From the NCBI RefSeq assembly GCF_009727055.1, contig NC_052357.1, forward strand, positions 16,647,457 through 16,711,456: a stretch of DNA of 64,000 nt. Reading direction: 5' to 3'. The stretch comes from Benincasa hispida (lineage: Eukaryota; Streptophyta; Magnoliopsida; Cucurbitales; Cucurbitaceae). The position numbers were made by a program, and so were the translations under genes. The notes under the pieces are model-generated. The model saw nothing but the letters and a program-made list of their open reading frames with translations. It was not told the origin of the DNA and ran no database searches. Numbering within the stretch: the first letter of the stretch is position 1; each line of letters opens with the position of its first letter. Positions 45,976 to 57,900 of the stretch are shown here, piece by piece.

Positions 45976-47925
45976 ATGGCTTCTTCTCCTCAGAAGTTCA
46001 AAATTCTTTCAAAGCTTTCAAACCATCATCTTCTTCCTCTATCTCTCCACTTTTGCTTCTGCAACTCTAAAAGTGGGCTTTTACCGTTCATCTTGTCCTA
46101 ATGCTGAGGCTATTGTTAAGAAAGTTACAACCAAAGCCATCTCTCAAAACCCCGGTATTGCGGCCGGTCTCATTCGATTGCACTTTCATGATTGTTTTAT
46201 CAGAGTACGTCTCCAAGTTTTCTAAAAACTATTATTGTTTCTTTAGCTTTCATAGGAAAACATGCTCTAATCTTTTTACAGTCCACCTTTATTGTTTAAC
46301 TACTATTTGTCACATGACAAATTCTTCTTCTTCTTTTTTAAAAAATATTTTTGAGTTTTTTATGTTGTGTGGTTTGAAGTGGCATGTGAAAAGATGGTGC
46401 AGTTCAAGATGCATCCAAGTATTTTGCTATTTATTGAATCTATTTGGATTTATTTAATAGAAGCTATGATTTCTAAGTCTCTCTTCCACATTTAAATTTA
46501 GGGTTGTGAGGGTTCTGTATTATTAAAATCCACTCCTGGACATCCAGCTGAGAGAGATCATCCTGCAAACTTCCCAAGTTTACAAGGTTTCGAGATTATT
46601 GATGAAGCCAAGGCCTTTGTTGAGGCTGCTTGTCCCAACACCGTGTCTTGCGCCGACATCCTTGCCTTTGCTGCTCGTGATAGTGCTCGTAAAGTTGGAG
46701 GTATCATCATTTGATAATCATCTGATTTATTGGTTTTTAGTTTTTGAAAATTGCACCTTTTGTTTAACGTAATGTTCGAATATTTAGAGAGAAATGTAAA
46801 AAAAGAAAAAAAAAATCTTTGGAAGCTACTTTATTTTAGTTTTAAAAAAATGACATGAATTTTAGAAATATCACAGGAAGTAAATAATAAAACAAGGAAT
46901 AAATAGATAAGAGTGGTATTTATAAGCTTAAATTTCAAACTTTAAAAACCAAATTATTAATAAATATGGCCTTGGTCATCAGTAAACTTATTTATTTTTA
47001 ATTCTATTTTAACCATATTTTCAGTCTAAATTCCCATTAACACATTGACATTATCCTCGACATTATCTTCAACATTTTTACATGTTCACAAGTTTGACAT
47101 TGATGCGATGAGTAAATTGATATATCTTAATTATATGATAAAAGATCACTAAAATATAAAAAGTAAAGGACTAATGTTACCAATATAAATATAAAAGTAT
47201 AAATATAAATGACAAGGACTGCAATTTAATTAAAGTTTATAGAATATATACTTATTGATTTAAGAGAAAAAAAAAAGGTAAAGAAAAAGAAAAAGAAAAA
47301 AAAATAGCACACATTATTTAACTTTAATTTTCTATTTGTAGGTATTAATTATGCAGTACCAGCCGGTCGTCGTGACGGACGCATCTCAATAAAAGACGAG
47401 GCCAGTCGTCTTCCTTCTCCCACCTTCAACATCGAGCAACTCACCCAAAATTTTGCCGAGCGAGGGTTGTCGGTGGCAGATATGGTAACTCTTTCCGGTG
47501 CCCACTCAATCGGAGCGGCTCGATGCCTCACCTTCTCCAAGAGGCTTTATTCCTTCAATGCAACCCACCATCAAGACCCTTCCATGGACCCGAAATATGC
47601 AGCTTACTTGAAGATCAAATGCCCGCCACCAAGTAGCCAAGGCGGCGACCAAAATGCTCAGCCGCTCGAGGCGGCCCTCGACTTTGCCACCCCTAATCGT
47701 CTAGACAACCAATACTACATTGGCCTAAAGAACCATCGTGGACTATTGAGCTCTGATCAAATATTGTTGAGTAGCCCTTCCACATCAAAAATAGTGTTGA
47801 GTTATGCAAAGTATGGCTCCAAATGGGCCTCTAATTTTGGAAAAGCGATGGTTAAAATGGGTTCCATTGGCGTCCTCACTGGATCACAAGGCGAGATTAG
47901 GCGTCATTGTAGCTTTGTGAATTGA
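45976..47925 (+). CDS. Class III peroxidase, three exons (frame break in signal peptide as assembled)
   Basis: Secretory plant peroxidase: heme enzyme using hydrogen peroxide to oxidise phenolics in the cell wall or apoplast. Exons 45976-46204, 46502-46700 and 47342-47925; introns start GTACGT and GTATCA and end TTTAG and TGTAG. The mature chain (about 308 residues) begins near [19 protein letters not shown]. It has the distal RLHFHDCF block (Arg, His), the proximal heme His in [10 protein letters not shown], and all eight conserved cysteines. The calcium-site motif usually GCDGS reads GCEGS. The ATG at 45976 opens a frame ending at 46101, while the mature frame is offset by one base: 85 nt separate ATG and the mature start, not a multiple of 3. 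In the offset frame the text before the cleavage site ([14 protein letters not shown]) is a normal hydrophobic signal peptide. Either a one-base insertion error near 46015-46025 or a real null allele. Confidence 0.9.
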
Positions 47926-48170
47926 GAATTACTTTTGAATCATTCTGTTTTGTGAATTATTTCTGGTTTGTATTTGAATTCTAATCATATATTCTATGTA
48001 TGTTTAAATTTAATGTAGTTTGAGAGAGTGAATGTTTTCTTGTTTTTGTGTGTTCTTGTTGTAATTCTTTTATGCATGTATTCATGATTTTGTGGTTGAA
48101 TAAGACATGAAAGCATTAGATTTATCTTTATTTAATGAAAATTACTCTTATTATTATAGTATTTTTAAGT
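47926..48170 (+). other. Peroxidase 3' flank
   Basis: AT-rich with ttgtatttgaatt and gttgaataagac strings. No clear AATAAA directly downstream of the stop. The copia remnant begins at about 48183. Confidence 0.4.
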
Positions 48171-48182
48171 TTTAAGGTTATA

Positions 48183-49200
48183 TTAGTAGCAAAGGGTTAT
48201 ACCCAGGTTGAAAGGGTGGATTGTGCGAAAACCTTCTCACCTGTTGCTATGATAAAATCTATTCAGATTCTCTTGTCCATTACCACATATTATGAGTATG
48301 AAATATGACAAATGGATGTTAAGACTACCTTTTTTAATGGTAATCTTGAAGAGACAATCTACATGCATGTCTCAGCTAGAATGATTCATTGAACAAGCTC
48401 AAGAGCAAAAGATTTGTAAGCTAAATCGATCTATCTATCGATTGAAACAAGCATCTCGGTCTTAGAATATAAGGTTTGATGTTGCAGTCAAAACCTATGG
48501 CTTCAATCAAAATGTTGATAAACCTTGTGTTTACAAGAAGATCATTAATGGTTCAGTAGCATTCTTGGTGTTGTATGTGGATGATATCCTACTCATTGGA
48601 AATGATGTAGGTTTTTTTATCAAAATTAAGGAATGGTTGGTTGCTCAATTCCAAATGAACTATTTGGGTGAAACAAAATTTTTTTCTAGGGATCTAAATC
48701 ATTAGGGATCATAAGAAAAAATCTCTAACTCTGTCTCAAGCATCGTATATTGACAAAATGCTTGTTAAATATTCGATGCAGAATTCCAAGAAAGATTTAC
48801 AACCTTTTAAGCATGGAATTATGTTATCTAAGGAACAGTGTCCTAAGACACCTCAAGAAGATGAGGAAATGAGACGGATTTCTTATGCATATGCGGTGGG
48901 TAGCCTTATGTATGCATGTGGTGTACTAGGCCCGACATAACCATGCAGTGGGAGTGGTTAGCAGATATCAATCCAATCCAGGATTTGATCACTGGACAGC
49001 GGTTAAAGTCATTCTCAAGTATCTTAAAAGAACAAGAAATTATATGCTTGTGTATGTTGCTAAGGATTTGATCCTTATAAGATACACTGACTCTAATTTA
49101 TCCTTACAGAATATACTGACTGTAATTTTCAAACTGATAAGGATTCTAGCAAATCCATATCAGGATCAATATTGATAGGAATGGATAGGATTGCTTTAGT
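48183..49200 (+). pseudogene. Ty1/copia reverse transcriptase and RNase H remnant
   Basis: Starts LVAKGYTQVERVDCAKTFSP (RT N-terminus), then SIYRLKQASRS, the active-site box LVLYVDDILLIGNDV (48571 region, YVDD intact), FQMNYLGETKFF, and AYAVGSLMYA, ending in the RNase H start (YTDSN). Stops and frameshifts occur throughout. The gag and integrase parts expected upstream are absent, because the peroxidase gene lies immediately to the left. The following 49200-49737 is non-coding with two similar phrases (ggtcattagggcggaacttta / ctcattggggtggaactcta) and may be LTR-derived. Confidence 0.82.
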
Positions 49201-49737
49201 TTAGGAAATCCACATCAGGATCAGTGTTCCCAGGGTCTCTCTCATTAGTTTGTAGTAAATTTTCATGCTCGGCCTTGAGACACCTTTGCTTGTGCCCCCT
49301 ACGGATGACATTTGCATGACTATTTACTCAAACTCCAGAAATGGATAGGTCATTAGGGCGGAACTTTAGAATCTAGTTTTTCCAAAATTAGTTTTTTCCT
49401 ATAGTTGGCTCATTGGGGTGGAACTCTAGAATCTAAAATGAGGGATTATACTTACAAGAAAATGTTAAGCTAGTTAACCATTTCTAGACTTAACAATGGT
49501 GACTGATATTTACAGGAACAAAGAGTTGTTTTGTATATTGGTTGAGATGGTCTCATTTCAGTGAGGGGGTACCTAATCACCCTACGGTATCTTTTACCCT
49601 GCCTTCAAACATCATTGCAAAATAAATGTTATATAGGGTGCATTAAATTATTTTACTAAATTTGATTGGTTTTTCTAACTGGGTAATGCATGAATACTAA
49701 TATAAATAAATTGTACGTTTAAGCATATTTCAAAATG

Positions 49738-50560
49738 ACTTCCGCTATAGTAAACATGCTCGCCGCTGATAAATTAACAGACGATAATTACATCACCTAG
49801 AAAAACACGATTAACACAATTCTAATCATCGATGACCTAAGATATGCCTTGGTGGAGGAATGTCCTCTAGTCCTAGCTCCAAAAGTTGCTTGAAAAATTC
49901 AGGAGGCATACAAGCATTGGGTACGGGAAAATGAAAAGGCTCGAGCGTATATCTTGGCAAGTCTTTCTGAAATCTTGGCCAAGAAGCATGAGCTCATGCT
50001 CACTGCTCGTGAGATCATGGAGTGCCTATGGGAAATGTTTAGACAACCATCTGCTCAGCTTAGGCATGACGCTCTAAATACATCTTCAATGCCCATATAC
50101 AAGAAGGGGCATCTATTTGAGAACACGTTCTCAACATGATGGTCCACTTTAACGTGGTGGAGATGAATTGGAATGTCATTGATGAGGCCATTCAGGTTCC
50201 ATAGCAATGTTGTTATAAACAGGACTCACTACAACTTAACCACCTTGCTCAACGAGCTACAGACTTTCCAATTCTTAATGAAAGTCAAGGAACATAAAGG
50301 AGAGGAAAATGTTGCCTCGTCCTCTAAGAAGTTCTTCAGAGGTTCGACCTCTGGAACAAAGTTAGTGCTTTCTTCTTCCGACACCAAAAAGTGGAAGAAG
50401 AAGAAAGGTGGAAAGGAGAAAGCTAGCCCATCAGCTGTTGCCCAGAAGGGCAAGAAGGCTAAGGTTGCAAAGAGAATTAGTTTTCATTGCAACCAGGAAG
50501 GACATTGAAAGAGGAATTATCCCAAATACTTTGCAGAAAAAAAAAAAAAAAAAAAAAAAG
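49738..50560 (+). pseudogene. copia gag remnant
   Basis: Begins MTSAIVNMLAADKLTDDNYI, then a stop where related proteins have Trp. It continues with ECPLVLAPKVA, ENEKARAYILASLSEILAKK, HYNLTTLLNELQTFQ and a Lys-rich tail with a CCHC-like knuckle (FHCNQEGH) followed by a stop. This is a UBN2-type copia gag. A 19-bp A run at 50531-50549 disrupts the 3' end. Confidence 0.85.
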
Positions 50561-50570
50561 GAAGGCCAAG

Positions 50571-51019
50571 CAAGGTAAATGTGATTTACTTGTTTTGGAG
50601 ACTTGTTTAGTGGAGAATGATGATTCAGCCTAGATAATAGATCCAGGCATCACTAACCATATTTGTTCTTCATTTCAGGGTATTAGTTCCTGGCGGCTAC
50701 TGGATGTTGGGGAGATGACGATGCGTGTTGGAACTGGGCACATCATCTCAGCTAGGGTAGTGGGATGAATCCTGCTTACTTTACAGAAAAGTTATATTTT
50801 GTTGGACAATGTGTATGTAGTTCCTGATTTAAAGAGGAACTTAATTTCAATAAAGTGTTTAATTGAACAAAATTATTTTTTACATTTTTCTTTAAATAAA
50901 TCATTTATTTCTATGAATGGTATAGAACTTTTTTCTGCTAAGCTGGAAGACAATCTTTATGTGCTAAGACTGTTAGCAACTAAAGGTATTATTCGAACTC
51001 AAGAATCGATGTCATTAAT
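50571..51019 (+). pseudogene. copia protease remnant
   Basis: Contains a decayed protease start (IDPGITNHICSS, where the active site is normally DSG or DTG; here DPG) and the conserved segment LDNVYVVPDLKRNLISIKCL, then LYVLRLLATKG. Interrupted by the insertion whose target duplication begins at 51010. Confidence 0.78.
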
Positions 51020-52612
51020 TCGACTCCGAACCGAAATAAAATAAATTTATAATACCCAAACTACTTCTATTACTACAAAGACGTAGTAACAGTGGTAAGT
51101 GCAGGGTCAGACCATAGAGAACCGAAGAATTAATTTCTTTTGGGTTAGATTTGACCGTGGAAAAAAAGTAAAAATTGGGTTTCGGTTTGTGGTTTTAAGA
51201 TTGAAAACATGCAAGTAAAAAGTAAAATGTGATGGATATATGAAATAACAATGGATTCATTTCGTTTTCAGATCAAGTACCTATTCAATGTAAATTAAAT
51301 CATTGTTTTCAGCCTAAACATCATACATTCGAATTATGCATGCATAGCTACTCAATCTGTGTGAATTAACTAATCTCTATGAGTGAAAATCAACTAATCT
51401 GAATCGATCAAGCATCCTAATTCGTAGTTGAGGCTGGAAAGATGTGCCCTAACTATTCTACATGCTCCTAGATGCAATGGGGTCCTCAGTGGCCATAAAG
51501 AACTAGAAACACAAGCATTAAGATTTAGGATTCAACTATGTTGATTAAGTGTCAAGAAAGTCGTGTTCAAGTAATCAATTTTTTTCTTAAATCTAGATTA
51601 AACGTGTGATGCAAAGATTCACGGACACCCTAAAAAAACCTAAGCATGCTTATCTAATCTGTGCTACAAGGGTGAATTTAATGCATGGACGATACAAGGA
51701 TGGATGTGAGCTTCAATTTAACTAGAAAAACATGCATTCATGATAAAGGCGTCAATCCACACATAAAAGCAAATCTAAATTAAACAAGATTTAAGAAAAA
51801 CATAATTCTAGATTAAAGCATTAAAATTGGACTGGAAACTCATCAAAATACAAAGAATGCTTAATCCAAGCTCTAATTGAAAGATTACTTCATTAATTCA
51901 TGGACAAACCAATGAAATACAATCCAATACATGTTCATAATCCGAAAATAAAATAAATCTAACCTAAGGACACTAAAAATTAAAGAGAGTAGAAGAAGAA
52001 GGAAGTCTGACTTCGGCCTCCATGCATTCAGCTCAAAGACTCGACTTAAACCCCCAAAAATTTAGCATATCTTGACCTAGGGCCGAGGAGAGGTATTTAT
52101 AGGATTCATCATGTTGCAACGCTCACTCTATGTCCGTTAAAGATCGTAGCATTGCAACGCTGGGCATTCTGTCCACAAGCGTTAGGTTAGAGAGTTGAGA
52201 TGTGTTAGGACGTTGTCGTTGATTCAACCTCGGAACGTCGCGACGCTTGGAGTAGCATTAGAATGTTGCGTGCACCGTCAGAAACTCGATACTTGATGCT
52301 CGAGAGCTCGATACTCGATCCTCGATCACTCGGTAGCATTTTCTTGATTACTCAACAAGCTCTTACTCGATGGTGCTCGATGGCTGCATCAAACTCGGTG
52401 GAACTTGATGGCATTTTGGTCTTTTCAACTCCTTTGAAGCCCGGATGTTCAAATTAACTCCAAATTGCTTCAAATTAATCTTATTCTTCACCAAATGGTT
52501 AATTCTACCTCTTGATCGCTCGATACCTACAAAATAATAAAATAAACACATAAAATCCACTAACAAGCCCAAATTAAGTTAGTAATATTAGCTTTTTTTT
52601 AAAGTTAAAAGT
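51020..52612. mobile_element. 1.6-kb insertion with a 10-bp target duplication, class unresolved
   Basis: The host copia sequence TGTCATTAAT is present on both sides (51010-51019 and 52613-52622). The insert has no visible terminal inverted repeats or coding domains. It ends in a T-run (52591-52599) close to the right edge and contains two GTTGCAACGCT-like motifs at 52113 and 52148. A 9-10-bp duplication fits Mutator-like elements; a variable duplication with a T/A-run could also fit a retroposon or a LARD-like derivative. Confidence 0.65.
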
Positions 52613-53317
52613 TGTCATTAATACTGAACTGTTTAAAACTGCGATAACTCAAAATAAAAGATGGAAAATTTCTCCTAAGGAAAACTACCATCTTTGGCAC
52701 CTAAGATTAGGACAGATAAATCTCAATAGGATTGAGAGACTGGTCAAGAGTGGACTTTTAAACGAGTCAAAAGAAAATTCTTTACAAGTATGTGATTCAT
52801 GCTTTGAAGGCAAAATGACTAAATTATCTTTTACTAGAAAAGGTCATAGAACCAAAGAATCCTTGGAAGTTATACATTCAAACCTCTGTGGTTCGGTGAA
52901 TGTTAAGGCAAGAGGAAGGTTTGAATATTTCATCACTTTTACTAATGATTATTCTATGTATGGGTATGTTTATTTAATGCAACATAAGTCTGAAGTCTTT
53001 GAAAAGTTCAAGGAGTACAAGGTTGAGGTTGAAAATGCATTAAATAAAATGATTAAAACATTTCAATCTGATCGAGGTGGAGAGTATTTGAATCTAAAAT
53101 TCCTAAACTATGTAAGAGAGCGTATAATTGTATCCTAACTCTCAGCACCTGGTACACCTCAACAGCATGGTGTACCAGAAAGGAGAAATTAAACTCTGTT
53201 GGACATGGCTCGGTCTATGATGAGTTATGCTTCCTTACCTGACTCGTTTTAGGTTTATGCAGTACAGATAACAACATACATTTTGAACTACATTTCTTTA
53301 AAGAGTGTTACTAGAAC
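52611..53317 (+). pseudogene. copia GAG-pre-integrase and integrase N-terminal half
   Basis: Starts VVINTELFKTAITQNKR, then LWHLRLGQINLNRIERLVKS with CDSCFEGKMT (zinc-binding region) and the integrase core: HSNLCGSVNVKARG, FITFTNDYSMYGYVYLM and QSDRGGEYLNLKFLNY, then SAPGTPQQHGVPERRN. The DDE residues are partly changed (first Asp region reads HSNL instead of HSDL). Stops occur after IIVS and elsewhere. The frame is cut by the solo LTR at 53318. Confidence 0.88.
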
Positions 53318-55368
53318 TGTTGGGGTTTATGCCCTAAATCTTATGGGGTCCTATAGTTTGTAAACACTTGTATGAACAAACATTTTGTGATTTATAATAT
53401 ATGAAATTTTATTCACTTCTGTCTATAAAATATATGATATTTTAGTTGCATTAACCAGAATCCAATAAAATAAAATCCATAGTTATCATTGTAACTTAAA
53501 CATGTTGTGGAGACATACAAGTGGATCGTGTTTTAAGTGATAGCCTAAATGGTCTGTAGTATATGGATAAGGCTGGATACCTTATCCTGGTGACACTACG
53601 AGTATGGTCTGCTTTGTAGGTGCTACAAATGTTGTAAACTGCTACAAATGATCTGATCCTGATCATTCATGTTTTAGACATGCGAGCGGGGATATTCTAT
53701 ATAAAGGAGTTTGTATAAGACTGAACCACGAAATGTTTAATCTCATTATATAGCACCATTCATAATAGAGACTTACATTTCATTAAGATGACCATAGGTA
53801 ACATGACCTTAATATTGAGTTGTGAACTCCTCCTACCAATGAGGGTGGTCCTTTGATTTGCATGGGTGAGATTGGCTAGATCGCTGGCTCAACAAGCCTA
53901 CCATTTTGGAGATTCGTCTGATTGAGGAGCTGAGAACTCAGCTAAACAAGATGGAATTCACTCCTTCTCGGAAGCACGGGTAAGTAGATAAATTGCTCCT
54001 TTAAGGGCTAATTTCGAGTCTTGAACAATGAGGCGCCACACCCTTTCTTGGCCCGAGAGGGGTTTAGTCATAGTGGGACTATGATCTATTGTTCATTAGA
54101 GAAATCAGTGGTACTTAAGGAGTTTGATGTAACTATAGAGGCAAAATGATAATTTGGCCTAGTTGTACTTATGAGCGATTTGTGAAACGTCATCGTACTG
54201 TTTATTGGTTATATCTAATGAACACAGAAATATATCTGTAGTGTGAAGAGTGCAACAATCGGTCTTTAGTGGAGTGTCTAGCAGTTAACGAATGGTGGAT
54301 AATATGATTAAAGAGTTTAGTCAGTTATTCACGTACTGTTGGAGCTTCAATCTACAGGTTCATAACGTTTCCTTGGTAGTTCAATGGATTTAAGTTGAGA
54401 ATCAATTTTTTGGGTTAATTTGAAATGTTCAAATTAATAAGAGGGAATTTGATTATATATGATATAATTAAATTAATACAATTATATATGATATAATTGA
54501 CATAATGTATTTGATACATTATTGTTTGATTAGAGGAACTAATATTTGAATATGATTCAAATATCATTTCTATGAATTAGATTCATAGATATTAAATTTA
54601 ATATAAATATGATTTATATTAAATGCCATATATAAAGAAAAAGAACTATGGTTTAAATATTGTATATGATGCAATATTAAAACTATAGGTTATAAATATG
54701 ATATGATAAGTTAGTTATCATATTTATTTATATTTATTAACTATTTGATAAATTCTTTTTCTCAAATAACTACCCTTAGTGGGTAGTTATTAAGTTTTAT
54801 AGAAAAAGTGGGATAAAAGAAATGGTTTTAATTATTCCACAAGACAAGTGATACAACTGACATTATTAGTAATCGAGTAAAAGAGATTTACTATATGATC
54901 ACTTGAGAGCCTAAACGATCGAGTAGGAAGTCTATGTGATAGACTAGTTTTACTACACGATAGTGTTGTTGACTACATGATTGTCTTCCTCCTAAACTCC
55001 AATATTTTCCTCAAACCAAAATAAGCCAAAGCTCACCACTCCTGGATTTTTCCACCAAGAATACGAAGGTAATCTTGTGGTAGTGTCCGGTTTGTTCAAG
55101 GATCGAGTTGCTACTTGTTCAAGAGAGGTCAAGTTGTTCACTGTGTTCGTGTTGCTCGCTGCGTTCGTGAACGATTGAGGGATTATCTTGAAGAATGATT
55201 CTTCAGAGGTATAATCTCTCAACCTTTGTTTTTATATTCAAAGCATGCTGTAATTTAGTTTATAATGCATAATCTGTTATGTATGATTGTAAATCTATGC
55301 GCTCATTCACAATGGAGTTTGGACGATCCACTTCCGCTCAAAGGTCCTCTGTAATTAGTGTTCCTTCA
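53318..55368 (+). mobile_element. Solo LTR, 2051 bp, in copia integrase
   Basis: Starts TGTTGGGGTTTATGCCC and ends GTGTTCCTTCA, flanked by AGAAC on both sides (53313-53317 and 55369-55373). The integrase reading frame resumes in phase after removal of the LTR plus one AGAAC (SVTRT then PLELW). A TATA box TATATAAA lies at 53698-53705. There is no internal region or second LTR, so it is a recombined solo LTR. Related copies: 55897 onward, and reversed at 23248-24090. Confidence 0.92.
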
Positions 55369-55896
55369 AGAACACCTTTGGAATTATGGAATAATAGTAA
55401 AGGTAATTTACGCCATTTTAGAATCTGGGGTTGCCCAGCACATGTGCTTAAGGAAAATCCTAAGAAATTGGAACCTCGTTCAAGATTGTGTGTATTTGTA
55501 GGTTACCCTAAAGAAACAAGAGGTGGTTACTTTTATGATGCTAAGGATAATAAGGTGTTTGTGTTGAAAAATGCTACCTTTTTAGAAGAGGACCACATGA
55601 GGGAGCATAAGCATTGCAGTAAAATCGTATTGAATGAATTTTTCGGTAAAACTACTGAACCTTCAACAAGAGTTGTTAAAGAGCCCAACACCTCAAAAAG
55701 AGTTGTTTAGGTTGGTTCATCTAAATGCCTCAAGTGTTGAGGGAGCCTCGACGTAGTAGGAGGGTTTCAAACTCGCCTATTCGTTATATAGGTTTAATAG
55801 AAGCTCTAGCTATCGTACCTGCCGTAGATGTCAAGGATCCATTGTCTTACAAGAAAATAATGGAGGATGTTGGAAAAGATGAATGGATCAAAGTTG
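55369..55896 (+). pseudogene. copia integrase C-terminus to start of RT linker
   Basis: RTPLELWNNSKGNLRHFRIW, GCPAHVLKENPKKLEPRS, LCVFVGYPKETRGGYFYD and ATFLEEDHMREHK give the integrase C-terminal region. After a stop, EPRRSRRVSNSPIRY and DPLSYKKIMEDVGKDEWIKV lead into the RT domain, cut at 55897 by a further LTR. Confidence 0.88.
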
Positions 55897-57900
55897 TGTT
55901 GGGGTTGATGCCCTAAATCTTGCAGTGTCCAGTAATTAGTAAACAGATGCCCTAAATCTTGCAGGGTTCAGTAATTAGTAAACATGTATATGAATAAACA
56001 TTATGTGATGTAATAATCATGAGATATTTTCTTCACTATAGTCTTTGACATATGAGATATTTTTTTGCATTAACCACAAACCAATAAACTAAGATCCTTA
56101 GACATACATCCCTGGACATCGTTGTAACTTAAGCATGTATGTGATGACATACAAGTAGATTTTTCTTTAAGTGATAACCTAAATGGTCTGTAGTAGATGG
56201 ATAAAGGAGGGAAACCTTATCTTGTTGACACTACGAGTATGACCCGCTTTAAAGATATTAGAAGTGTTGTAAAGTACTATAAATGGTCTAATCCTGACCA
56301 TTCATATATTAGACATACGAGCGGGATGCTCTATACAAAAGAGTTTGTATAAGATCGGACCACGAAATGTTTAGTCTTGTTATATAACGTCGTTCATGAA
56401 AGATACTTTTATTTCACTAGGATGACCATAGGTAACATAACCTTAATCTTGAGTGAGTTAGAAAGTCCTACCTGAGGGCGGTCCTTTGATTTATATGGGT
56501 GCGGGTGGCCAGATCACTGACTCAAACCTACCGATTTGGGGATTTGTTTGATTGGAGAGCTGAGAAGTCAGCTACACAATATGGAATTCACTCCTTCCCC
56601 GATTTAGGGGTAAGTAGATAAATTACTCCCTTAAGAACTGATTCTGGGACTTGAACAATGTGGCGCCACACCTTCTCTTGGCCCGAGAAGAATTTACTCA
56701 TAATAGGACTATGATGTATTGTTTATCAGAGGTCAGTGGTACTTAAGGAGTTAGATGTAATTATAGGGACAAAACGGTAAATTGGCTCAGCTGTACTTAC
56801 GAGCGATTTGTGAAGGGTCATCGTACTATTGATGGGTTATATCCAATGGACATAGAAATATATCTGTAGCACGAAGAGTGCAGCTTTCGATCTTTCGTTG
56901 AATGTTCGATAGTTAACAGATGATGGATATTATGATTAAAGAGTTTGGTCAGTTATTCATGTATCGTTGGAGCTTCAAGCTATAGGTCTATAAAGTCCCC
57001 TTGGTAGCTCAATGGATTCATGTTAAGAATCAATTTTTGGGTTAGTTTGAAATGTTCAAATTAACAAGAGAAAATTTGATTATATATGATATAATTAAAT
57101 TGTATCAATTATATGAGATATAATTGACTTAATGTATTAGATACATTTATTGAAGGAATTATTATTAAATGTTGTAAGGGAGAAAAAGAACTATGATTTA
57201 TATATTGCATGAGATGTGATATTAAAACTATAGGTTATGAATATATTGATTATATTTGTAATTAAATCAATTATAGGATAATTGGTTACAGTTTCTTCTC
57301 CCATAACCAACTTAGTGGGAAGTTGTGATCAGTAATGGTAATTGATGGTTAAAATGAAAATCATTTTCATTTTTACACTATATGATCATTAAGAGATTGA
57401 GAATCGTACGATCAAAAGCAATAGCTATACGATAGCTTTAGAGCATACATGATCATGTAACAATTTTTATATACGATAATCACTTGTCTTCTAAATGATC
57501 GAGTACACTGTCTATACGATAGAATAAAACTATCTCTCACTTACTCGATCGTCTACACGATCTGTGAAATTCCTCCTTCCCTCTACCAAATCCTAAAAGC
57601 CCACAACTTCTGGATTCTCACACCGAAAATATCGAGGTAATCTTCTAATGGTGTTTATTTACTGTTCGAGGGACGAGTGTTGATAGTGCTTGTTCGAGGA
57701 GATTGCTGAGGCCTGACGTTCGTGTTGGTGAACGATCGTGCAGTAAGTTCGAAGGAACGAGAAGAATAGTTCTTCAAGGGTAAGTTTTCTTGAACCTTAG
57801 TACTTTCCCTTTTTTAGCATGCTGTAATTTAGAGTTTTTGCATAACTGTTACTGTTTGATTATAAATGTGTATGTTCTATCACAATGGGGTTTGGAATGA
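55897..57900 (+). mobile_element. Second LTR of the same family, left end intact, right end unresolved
   Basis: Starts TGTTGGGGTTGATGCCC and follows the 53318-55368 LTR collinearly to about 57900 (cacaatggggtttgga). It then diverges into a region dense in ACGATC motifs. It includes a 39-bp tandem duplication near its start (55907-55945 and 55946-55984, two mismatches). I see no primer site after it and no matching target duplication. Confidence 0.75.

Larger units (their letters stand above)
49738..55896 (+). mobile_element. Ty1/copia retrotransposon, plus strand, 3'-truncated and interrupted by insertions
   Basis: Order gag, protease, GAG-pre-integrase, integrase, start of RT, which is the copia order. 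Insertions split it at 51020-52612 and 53318-55368, and a third at 55897 cuts off RT and RNase H. No flanking LTR was identified with confidence. Stops occur in all domains. Confidence 0.88.
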
